Assembly (NCBI GenBank): GCA_002292925.1
Contig: DBCF01000211.1
Location: 1 to 20,136, forward strand
Source of the DNA: Roseiflexaceae bacterium UBA965
GTDB lineage: Bacteria; Chloroflexota; Chloroflexia; Chloroflexales; Roseiflexaceae
Length of the DNA stretch: 20,136 nucleotides
Direction of reading: 5' to 3'
Positions 14,833 through 20,136 of the stretch are shown here, piece after piece; within the stretch, counting starts at the first letter, position 1, and the number at the start of each line of letters is the position of its first letter. The notes under the pieces were generated by a model, which made no database searches, was not told where the DNA came from, and worked only from the letters and a program-made list of their open reading frames with translations. Position numbers and translations under genes: made by a program.

Positions 14833-15708
14833 ATGAATATTCCCTTGGCACCGTTGGGTGTGACCCCACGATTTGTGACTTGGCGTGGTCACCAGATTGC
14901 CTTGCACGAGGCGGGTAGCGGACCAACCGTGTTGTTGGTGCATAGCATCAATGCAGCGGCATCGTGTTACGAAATGCGCGCCCCCTTCCGTCTGTTGGCC
15001 TCCCAATATCGCGTGGTGGCCATTGATTTGTTGGGATTTGGTGATTCTGATCGCCCCCAAATGTATTACACAGCCGAACTATATAGTGCCTTGATTGGCG
15101 ATATCGCTCAACTGCTCGGTGGCGCTGTGCATCTCGTTGCGGTGTCGTTGAGTAGCGCCTATGCGCTTACCGCAGCCGCCCAGTATCCCACCGCAATTCG
15201 TACCGTCACTGTCGTCTGCCCCACCGGTCTGCAGGATTTGGTTGAACCACAACCGGTGGGGCGGGCGTATCGACTGTTGGCAAGTGGGATTGGCAAGGGG
15301 TTGTTTGCCGCACTGGTGAGTCGTACCAGTTTGGGTTATTTTTTGCGCTCGATGGCCTATGTCGACCCACTGGCCTGTGACGCTGCCATGATCGATGCCT
15401 GTTGGCGGTCTGGGCAACGACCCGGCGCTCGTTGGGCGCCGATTTGTTTTGTGAGTGGCTTGTTGAATTGTGACCTGCGTGCGGTATTGCCGTTGGTGCA
15501 TCAGCCGGTGTTGATTGTGTGGGGCGATGGCGCCATGACCACCCCTGTCAGTCGGATGCCCCAATTTGTGGCAGCCATGCCCCATGCCCAAACGGCAGTC
15601 TTTACCGCCGGCATGGCGGTCCAAGATGAATGCCCGACGCAGTTTAGCGCCGCCGTGGTGCAGTTTTGGCAAACGACGGAGATGGCGAATGTGGCGCCAC
15701 TGGCGTGA
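14833..15708 (+). CDS. Alpha/beta-hydrolase fold protein with incomplete catalytic triad
   Basis: The 291-residue protein follows the alpha/beta-hydrolase plan: VLLVHSIN (33-40) at the oxyanion strand, VVAIDLLGFGDSDRP (61-75), the nucleophile elbow AVSLS (103-107) with S105, a cap region (about 135-205), and the late strands VLIVWGDG (226-233). The elbow departs from GxSxG. The expected Asp in the WGxxDxxTP motif is Ala234, and the expected His of the AGH motif is Met261, so only the Ser of the triad remains at its normal place. It may be a non-catalytic binding protein or use shifted residues (D232 is near). No signal peptide. GGAG lies 7 bp before the ATG. Its 3' end overlaps the next gene by 20 bp, indicating coupled translation. 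The stop of the nucleotidyltransferase lies 30 bp upstream. Confidence 0.85.
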   Translation: MNIPLAPLGVTPRFVTWRGHQIALHEAGSGPTVLLVHSINAAASCYEMRAPFRLLASQYRVVAIDLLGFGDSDRPQMYYTAELYSALIGDIAQLLGGAVHLVAVSLSSAYALTAAAQYPTAIRTVTVVCPTGLQDLVEPQPVGRAYRLLASGIGKGLFAALVSRTSLGYFLRSMAYVDPLACDAAMIDACWRSGQRPGARWAPICFVSGLLNCDLRAVLPLVHQPVLIVWGDGAMTTPVSRMPQFVAAMPHAQTAVFTAGMAVQDECPTQFSAAVVQFWQTTEMANVAPLA

Positions 15709-16108
15709 GCAAACCGATGGAGAGTTTGATATCGGCGCCATTCTTAGTCAACTCACCCGCCCAATTCCTGCTGAATTAACGGCCGAGCGGATTGGTATGG
15801 GTTTGTTTGACGTATCGGCTGCTACCCTCGAAGCAGGTATGGAACGGGCCATTGCTGGCGATAAAGGCACGCCTCAACCCAGCGAAGGCGCCTCGTATGC
15901 CGCCCAATTTAGCGCCGACGACGAGCAGTTGGGCTGGGATGTGCCGGCGTATTTATTCCAGCGCCGGGTGTTGGCATTGCAGATTTTTGGGCATCCAGCC
16001 AACGTCGTGATTGACGGGACGCCCTATGTCGTTCAGCAAGTTCAAGTAGTACCAGATGCGCCCCACGCCACCCCTGGCCATGTGCTTGCGCGGAGTGACA
16101 ATAGTTGA
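15689..16108 (+). CDS. Formyltransferase C-terminal half (Fmt-like) lacking the catalytic domain
   Basis: The 139-residue protein aligns by eye with methionyl-tRNA formyltransferase from just before its DTG motif to the early C-terminal barrel. Landmarks are GEFDIGAIL (11-19, like GLDTGDML), RPIPAELT (24-31), TPQPSEGASYA (61-71), LGWDVPA (81-87), RRVLALQIFGHP (92-103, like RAFNPWP) and ATPGHVL (127-133). The preceding 130 or so residues with the 10-formyl-tetrahydrofolate site and the Asn/His catalytic residues are absent; the DNA there encodes the hydrolase in another frame. So it is either a fragment kept by chance or a partner protein using only the C-terminal fold. The ATG at 15689 is preferred because GGAG lies 7 bp before it; the open frame upstream to 15566 gives unnatural Arg/Pro-rich sequence. 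It starts 20 bp inside the hydrolase gene. Confidence 0.7.
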   Translation: MWRHWREQTDGEFDIGAILSQLTRPIPAELTAERIGMGLFDVSAATLEAGMERAIAGDKGTPQPSEGASYAAQFSADDEQLGWDVPAYLFQRRVLALQIFGHPANVVIDGTPYVVQQVQVVPDAPHATPGHVLARSDNS

Positions 16109-16192
16109 ACGGTGGCCGTGGCTGATGGGGCGGTGACGGTGGTGGTGGCGGCGGGAGCATAATTGCGGTACAGTAATTAATAGATGAAACGT

Positions 16193-16227
16193 GATTCCCG
16201 TGTACGGACCATCCGTATGCGGGAATC
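16193..16227 (+). promoter_or_regulatory. Dyad/hairpin upstream of the MDR oxidoreductase
   Basis: GATTCCCG (16193-16200) pairs with CGGGAATC (16220-16227), and TACGGA (16203-16208) with TCCGTA (16212-16217). A symmetric TG/TG internal loop and a 3-base loop complete it. It ends 7 bp before the ribosome site AAGGAGG. Either an operator for a dimeric repressor or a leader hairpin. Confidence 0.6.
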
Positions 16228-16246
16228 GTCACACAAGGAGGTTTCG

Positions 16247-17248
16247 ATGGCGCTCCCAACCAATATGCAGGCCTTGCGGCTTGAGTCGTTTGCTGGTCCA
16301 GAGGGGTTGTTTGTGCGTGAGGTAGCGATACCGACTCCGCGAGCCGGGCAGGTATTGGTGAAAATGCGTACAGCGGCAGTCAACCCATCTGACTTGATGT
16401 TTTTGCGGGGCCGCTACGGGGTGCGCCGCGAGCCACCCACCACCCCCGGCTTTGAGGGGTGTGGCGTGGTGGTCGCGGCTGGCTCGGGGTTTGGTCAAAT
16501 GCTGATTGGTCGCCGGGTTGCGTGTGCAGCCCAAGGCGAATTTGGCACTTGGGCCGAATATACGATTGCGTCGGCCACGAGCTGCTTCCCGCTTCGTGCC
16601 GCCGTCAACGACGACCAAGGTGCCATGATGTTGGTCAACCCGTTGACCGCCTGGGCCATGCTTGATACCGCCCAACGTGCTGGCCATCGTGGCGTGGTTA
16701 TCAATGCCGCCAATAGTGCCTTGGGACGCATGATTATCCGGGTGGCGGTTGTGCGTGGCATACCAACCATCGCTGTTGTGCGGAGCAACACCTATGTCGC
16801 CGAATTAACGGCATTAGGGGCGACGCAGGTGTTGGTGAGTAGCGATGCTGATTTTGGGCAACAGTTGCGTGAAGCGAGTGAACGTCTCAAGGTCACCATG
16901 GCATTTGATGCAATTGCCGGTGCCCAGACGGGCGAATTGCTCAATGCCATGCCTCGTGGTGCCCATGTGCTGGTGTACGGGGCATTGTCACTTGCACCGG
17001 TGCAGGTCGACGTGGGCACGTTGTTGTTTGGTCAGCGCCGCGTCGAAGGGTTTTGGTTGTCTGAATGGATTGCCAAATACGGCATGCGCCGGGTCGTGCC
17101 CGCCATGATTGAACTGCAAACACGGCTATTACCGGCCATCGACACAACTCCCATTGGGCATTATGCCTTGGCTGATGCCGCCGCTGGCATCCGGGCCTAC
17201 CAAGACAATATGGGCGCCGGCAAGATTATTTTGCAACTGGGGTCCTAA
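16247..17248 (+). CDS. MDR-superfamily NAD(P)H-dependent quinone or enoyl reductase
   Basis: A medium-chain dehydrogenase/reductase of 333 residues. The GroES-like N-terminal half has VREVAIPTPRAGQVLVKM (23-40), AAVNPSD (43-49) and PGFEGCGVVVAAG (67-79). The Rossmann half has the nucleotide-binding stretch VINAANSALGRMI near residues 150-162, close in form to the NSAVG motif of trans-2-enoyl-CoA reductases (MECR/ETR) and quinone oxidoreductases. Zinc-binding Cys clusters of alcohol dehydrogenases are absent, so it is probably a zinc-free NADPH-dependent reductase of an activated double bond. A perfect AAGGAGG lies 5 bp before the ATG, which decides this start over one at 16184 inside the dyad. 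It is a single-gene unit ending at a strong terminator and probably controlled through the upstream dyad. Confidence 0.88.
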   Translation: MALPTNMQALRLESFAGPEGLFVREVAIPTPRAGQVLVKMRTAAVNPSDLMFLRGRYGVRREPPTTPGFEGCGVVVAAGSGFGQMLIGRRVACAAQGEFGTWAEYTIASATSCFPLRAAVNDDQGAMMLVNPLTAWAMLDTAQRAGHRGVVINAANSALGRMIIRVAVVRGIPTIAVVRSNTYVAELTALGATQVLVSSDADFGQQLREASERLKVTMAFDAIAGAQTGELLNAMPRGAHVLVYGALSLAPVQVDVGTLLFGQRRVEGFWLSEWIAKYGMRRVVPAMIELQTRLLPAIDTTPIGHYALADAAAGIRAYQDNMGAGKIILQLGS

Positions 17249-17253
17249 TACCC

Positions 17254-17294
17254 AAAACACGCCCCGTACCACGCGGTACGGGGCGTGTTTTTCT
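17254..17294. terminator. Bidirectional intrinsic terminator
   Basis: AAAACACGCCCCGTACC (17254-17270) and GGTACGGGGCGTGTTTT (17275-17291) form a perfect 17-bp stem with a 4-base loop. A-rich and T-rich ends let it work in both directions. It lies between the convergent MDR (ending 17248) and nitrilase-family (ending 17302) genes. Confidence 0.95.
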
Positions 17295-17301
17295 GTTGTT
17301 T

Positions 17302-18108
17302 TTATACGCGGTAGGTGGCAGGGCGGCGGTTGGCCAATGAGGGAACGCTTTTGCGCAGGCGTTCGAGTTCGGCCATGTCGAGGGTTGCGACGACGACGCC
17401 TTCGCCATCGGGGGCTTGGGCGATGACTGTGCCCCACGGATTGATAATCATGCTCCGGCCATAGCACTGCCGCCCCACGGGGTGTTCACCCCATTGGGCC
17501 GGGGCGATGATATAGCACTGATTTTCGATGGCACGGGCCCGCAACAACACTTCCCAGTGATCTTTGCCAGTAAAGGCGGTAAAGGCGGCGGGCACGGCGA
17601 TGATTTTGGCGCCGGCCAGGGCCAGGGTGCGATAGAGCTCGGGGAAGCGCATGTCGTAGCAAATGGTCAACCCCAACGTAATGCCATCGACATCAGTGGT
17701 GACCACATCCGTGCCCGGCAAATAGGTGTCTGACTCGCGGTAGCTGCCTGGGGCAATATCGACATCAAAGAGATGGATTTTGCGGTAGGTGGCGACCATT
17801 TGGCCTTGCGGATTGAACATGATAGTGGTGTTGTAGTCCTTGCCTTGGCCGGTTTGTTCGATAATCGAGCCACCATGCAACCAAATCCCGTGACGCTTGG
17901 CGGTGGCCGCAAAGGCTTGGGCGGTTTCGCCGTCGAGGGTTTCGGCATTGGCGGCATGATGCTCTTTGCGCCCTAAAAAGGTCACACATTCGGGCAAGGC
18001 CACCAGTTGCGCCCCTTGGGCGACGGCTTGGTCGATGAGCTCGATGGCGCGCGCCACGTTACGGTGCCGGTCTTCTTGCGAATTGATTTGGACGAGTCCT
18101 ACTCGCAT
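17302..18108 (-). CDS. Carbon-nitrogen hydrolase, Nit1/Nit2-type amidase
   Basis: Nitrilase-superfamily amidases hydrolyse C-N bonds through a Glu-Lys-Cys centre. In this 268-residue cytoplasmic protein these are E40 (ALPEC), K110 (YRKIHLFDVD) and C150 (TICYDMRFPELYR). The KIHLFDVDIAPG stretch followed by ESD, and the C-terminal VPSLANRRP, are typical of the Nit1/Nit2 branch: deaminated-glutathione amidase and omega-amidase, which clear transamination by-products. I cannot choose between these substrates. The ATG at 18108 is preferred to one seven codons upstream because AGGAG lies 7 bp before it. Two perfect DnaA boxes end directly before that ribosome site. The ABC ATPase gene ends 47 bp upstream on the same strand without a visible terminator, so the two may share a transcript. 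Confidence 0.92.
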   Translation of the reverse strand: MRVGLVQINSQEDRHRNVARAIELIDQAVAQGAQLVALPECVTFLGRKEHHAANAETLDGETAQAFAATAKRHGIWLHGGSIIEQTGQGKDYNTTIMFNPQGQMVATYRKIHLFDVDIAPGSYRESDTYLPGTDVVTTDVDGITLGLTICYDMRFPELYRTLALAGAKIIAVPAAFTAFTGKDHWEVLLRARAIENQCYIIAPAQWGEHPVGRQCYGRSMIINPWGTVIAQAPDGEGVVVATLDMAELERLRKSVPSLANRRPATYRV

Positions 18109-18121
18109 AGTTGTGCTCCTT

Positions 18122-18141
18122 TTATCCACAGATTATCCACA
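18122..18141 (+). promoter_or_regulatory. Second pair of perfect DnaA boxes
   Basis: TTATCCACA occurs at 18122-18130 and 18133-18141, same strand, 2 bp apart, in the 47-bp gap between the ABC ATPase and amidase genes. Bound DnaA would cover the region right before the amidase ribosome site. Function is inferred from consensus only. Confidence 0.55.
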
Positions 18142-18155
18142 ATACATCCCGAAAA

Positions 18156-19181
18156 TTAGTCATCACTCGCCACAAATGTCAGCCGATCGAGTCGGACTGG
18201 CAGGGTGACGGTGGTGCCGATTATTGGTGCGAGGTGCTGAGGCATATCATAATCGAATTGGGCATCTCCTGCCAAACTCGTAATCCGGAGTCGTTGCCAT
18301 GGGGCGCGCAAAAAACTAGCAGTCACCACACCGTGGAAGAGCGCCACTGGCACATTAGGGTCAAGTATCATTCCCACATCTGCCGGGATGAGGAGTCGAC
18401 CCACATGGGCTGGTGCGGCAATCGCCACATCACCAAATAGCGTCGTGATGCCGTGCGGCGTGGCCGTGTACGCCACACTATGTGGCATTCCCAGCAAACT
18501 GGCCACAAATTGGCTTTGCGGATCGTTGTAGAGGGTGGCGACGGGGCCTTGGCGCACAATCTGCCCCGCCCGCATCACCAGCATGTCGCTGGCGATTTGG
18601 CAGGCTTCGTTGGCGTCGTGGGTCACATAGATGGCGGCTACTCCTTCACGGGTTAGCCACTGGGGTAATTCATCGAGCAGGCGGTCACGCAGGCTGCGGT
18701 CGAGCGAGGCAAAGGGTTCATCGAGCAACAACAACCGTGGGCTAGGCGCCAAACTGCGTGCTAGTGCCACCCGTTGTCGCTCGCCACCCGACAATTGATC
18801 GGGGTAGCGTTGCGCCAAATGAGGCAATCCGACCAATTGGAGCAAGGATTCTACCCGGGCTACTATGGCTGATTTGGCTTGTCCATGCAGTCCGTAGCCG
18901 ATGTTGGCTGCCACGCTGAGATGCGGGAAGAGGGCGTGGTCTTGGAACATCAAGCCGATGCGCCGTTGTTGCGCTGGTTGTTGGGTGATATCGACCCCAT
19001 CATAGCTGATGGTGCCGCGGTGGCCCGGCTCGAGTCCGGCAATAATCCGGAGTAAAGTGCTTTTGCCACACCCCGATGGCCCAATGATGGCTAATCGTTG
19101 GGCGGGAGCTACGGTGAAATTACAATCAATAACCGCAGGGGTTTGGTCGTATGCATAATGAATATTGGTAAGCGTGAGCAT
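18156..19181 (-). CDS. ABC transporter ATP-binding protein (FbpC/PotA-like import type)
   Basis: The 341-residue ATPase drives import through a membrane permease. It shows Walker A GPSGCGKST (34-42), the Q-loop FQDHALFPHLSV, signature LSGGERQRVALARS, Walker B LLLLDEPFASLD and the switch His in YVTHD. The last 110 or so residues, after LYNDPQSQFVASLLG, form a TOBE-like regulatory domain. This build is that of iron(III), spermidine/putrescine, sulfate or thiamine importers; the substrate is not readable. No permease or binding protein is adjacent within the window, so its partners are elsewhere. The ATG at 19181 is chosen over a TTG four codons upstream; its ribosome site is weak. The tandem repeat array begins about 75 bp before the start. 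Confidence 0.93.
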   Translation of the reverse strand: MLTLTNIHYAYDQTPAVIDCNFTVAPAQRLAIIGPSGCGKSTLLRIIAGLEPGHRGTISYDGVDITQQPAQQRRIGLMFQDHALFPHLSVAANIGYGLHGQAKSAIVARVESLLQLVGLPHLAQRYPDQLSGGERQRVALARSLAPSPRLLLLDEPFASLDRSLRDRLLDELPQWLTREGVAAIYVTHDANEACQIASDMLVMRAGQIVRQGPVATLYNDPQSQFVASLLGMPHSVAYTATPHGITTLFGDVAIAAPAHVGRLLIPADVGMILDPNVPVALFHGVVTASFLRAPWQRLRITSLAGDAQFDYDMPQHLAPIIGTTVTLPVRLDRLTFVASDD

Positions 19182-19257
19182 GCTGTTTCTCAAAAAGGAT
19201 GGTACGTTGACTTAGTATAGCGTATTGTGTTTAATACCGAGGTTTAGACTTCGTAAT

Positions 19258-19575
19258 GGCTCGCACAGGGCACACAGAGGTCACAGAGGCGTTTTGATGA
19301 TTGCGGTGGGTCGAAGCAAAGCAGATTGTGCGAAATGCTATTTGGCTCGCACAGGGCACACAGATGTCACAGCACACCCCAACGTCATTGCATGGCGCCA
19401 ACGGCGCAGTGCAATCTCCGAGTGGTAGGACAGATACCAGGGCACACAGAGGTCACAGAGGCGTTTTGATGATTGCGGTGGGTCGAAGCAAAGCTGATTG
19501 TGCGAAATGCTATTTGGCTCGCACAGGGCACACAGAGGTCACAGAGGCGTTTTGATGATTGCGGTGGGTCGATGG
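19258..19575. repeat. Tandem array of four 86-bp repeats (right, inverted copy of the left family)
   Basis: Units start at 19258, 19344, about 19430 (first bases lost) and 19516, a constant 86-bp period. The core GGCTCGCACAGGGCACACAG is the reverse complement of the CTGTGTGCCCTGTGCGAGCC-like core of the left array. The agreement continues into the TTTTGATGATTG part. Unit 2 diverges after the core and contains the hairpin repeat at 19383-19419. Confidence 0.9.
19383..19419. repeat. Hairpin repeat, CGTCATT...AATCTCCG type, right copy
   Basis: ATTGCA (19387-19392) pairs with TGCAAT (19410-19415) and GCGCC (19395-19399) with GGCGC (19403-19407). The flanks CGTC and CTCCG match the left copy at 1834-1882 in the same orientation, although the stems differ in sequence. 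Confidence 0.7.
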
Positions 19576-19650
19576 ATGCACGGGCATTGGTAATGGCACT
19601 CCTTCCAACTTCACTTTCGACTTTATACTTCACGCTTTCGACTTCGTAAC

Positions 19651-19659
19651 TGTTATAAT
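19651..19659 (+). promoter_or_regulatory. Extended -10 promoter of the right-hand gene
   Basis: TGT-TATAAT is a perfect extended -10 (TATAAT at 19654-19659). No good -35 is seen, as is usual for extended -10 promoters. The leader would be about 110 bases and contains overlapping inverted repeats at 19734-19758. Confidence 0.65.
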
Positions 19660-19776
19660 GATGCCAATCAAATTGCGTCAGAATTCCCACACCATTATTT
19701 CTGTGTATTGCAAAAACGTCTACGTGACTTGGTCTGATATATCAGGAAGACTCCTGATCACCACAAAGGAACGCGT

Positions 19777-20136
19777 ATGATTGCACTTTGGCAACGTCGC
19801 TGGTTATGGCTCAGTTTATTAATCGCCATCGTGATGCGGATATTTGTGTGGGTCGTATTGCCACGCGCCGGGTGGATTTCGGACGAAGGCGAATACCTGT
19901 CTGCAGCCACGTGGCTGAGCTACGGGCGTGGCTTTGCGTGGTACCTCGACTATTTCTGGACGCGTGCGCCCCTCTATCCCTTGTTTGTGGCCGCCCATTT
20001 GCGTATTGGTGGCACCGAATATTGGGTCTTTTTTAGTCAGATGTTGTTGTCGCTGGTCCATGTAGTGCTGGTGCGCGCCATCGCGCAACGTTTATACCCC
20101 ATTCAATCTGCGGTGGCCGATGTGGCGGGGCTCTTG
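19777..20136 (+). CDS. GT-C type glycosyltransferase (PMT/ArnT-like), N-terminal part (cut by window edge)
   Basis: The first 120 codons of a membrane protein that continues beyond the window. A positively charged start leads into helix 1 (about 10-28), followed by a periplasmic loop with SDEGEY (35-40) and a Trp/Tyr-rich part ending in WTRAPLYPLF (61-70). A second helix begins near residue 80. An acidic DE pair right after helix 1 is the catalytic signature of GT-C enzymes of the PMT/ArnT/GT39 type, which transfer sugars from polyprenyl-phosphate donors outside the membrane. AAAGGA lies 8 bp before the ATG. It fits the glycan-assembly theme of the LCP and GT2 genes, but it is on its own promoter and the acceptor is unknown. 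Confidence 0.8.
   Translation, partial: MIALWQRRWLWLSLLIAIVMRIFVWVVLPRAGWISDEGEYLSAATWLSYGRGFAWYLDYFWTRAPLYPLFVAAHLRIGGTEYWVFFSQMLLSLVHVVLVRAIAQRLYPIQSAVADVAGLL

Larger units (their letters stand above)
19182..19776. other. Repeat-rich non-coding region before the right-hand gene
   Basis: No credible gene. It holds the 86-bp tandem array (19258-19575), a hairpin repeat inside it (19383-19419), a CTTTCGACTT-type stretch (19604-19645), a promoter for the right-hand gene (19651-19659) and a set of small inverted repeats (19734-19758). Frames through the array read as Arg/Gly/His-rich peptides (RGHRG type) that are merely translated repeats. Confidence 0.75.

Noticed and set aside
15566..15688. 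Upstream extension of the formyltransferase-like frame
   Set aside because: It lies inside the hydrolase gene, reads as Arg/Pro/Trp-rich unnatural sequence, and does not resemble the missing formyltransferase N-terminal domain.
19225..19555. Frames giving Arg/Gly/His-rich peptides (RGHRG type)
   Set aside because: They are translations of the 86-bp tandem array in two frames, with no ribosome site and no conserved domain.

Overview
The window is ordinary bacterial chromosome carrying about 17 protein genes and one tRNA gene. Protein style, gene mix and intergenic repeats fit a Chloroflexota (probably class Chloroflexia) genome of moderately high GC. That placement is inferred from overall resemblance, because the window holds no phylogenetic marker gene. 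No phage, plasmid, transposase or CRISPR array is visible.

Layout. Positions 1-1756 (minus) hold a two-gene unit: an LCP-family envelope glycan ligase followed, with an ATGA overlap, by a glycoside hydrolase that runs off the left edge. Positions 1757-2335 are non-coding and hold a hairpin repeat and a 92-bp tandem array. A tRNA-Cys(GCA) gene with its own promoter and a small unknown gene follow. An unusual intergenic block (two hairpins around two adjacent perfect DnaA boxes) then precedes an operon of three GT2 glycosyltransferases joined by ATGA overlaps (3049-5740). Next are a FAA-hydrolase family enzyme (5776-6651) with a strong terminator, and a large minus-strand polytopic membrane protein (6738-8666). 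Behind that gene is an AT-rich non-coding stretch. Three minus-strand genes follow: an MFS transporter, a small two-helix membrane protein and a DinB-fold protein. After another non-coding gap come four plus-strand genes: a GH32-like fructosidase, a CCA-adding-type nucleotidyltransferase, an alpha/beta hydrolase with a damaged triad, and a formyltransferase C-terminal half overlapping it. An MDR oxidoreductase ends at a bidirectional terminator facing a Nit1/Nit2-type amidase and an ABC transporter ATPase (both minus). A second tandem array (86-bp unit) of the same repeat family, inverted relative to the first, precedes a truncated GT-C type glycosyltransferase at the right edge.

Themes. Five or six genes (LCP protein, three GT2 enzymes, the polytopic membrane protein, the GT-C protein) point to cell-surface polysaccharide or glycoprotein assembly. 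The rest are metabolic or housekeeping genes without one clear shared pathway.

The observations most worth a second look are: a shared N-terminal zinc-finger-like module (Cys, then HxxxCxxC) on two otherwise unrelated envelope membrane proteins; the overlapping pair of a triad-deficient hydrolase and a formyltransferase half-protein; two pairs of perfect DnaA boxes in intergenic DNA; and a composite repeat present in inverted orientation near both ends of the window. None of these proves a new system.
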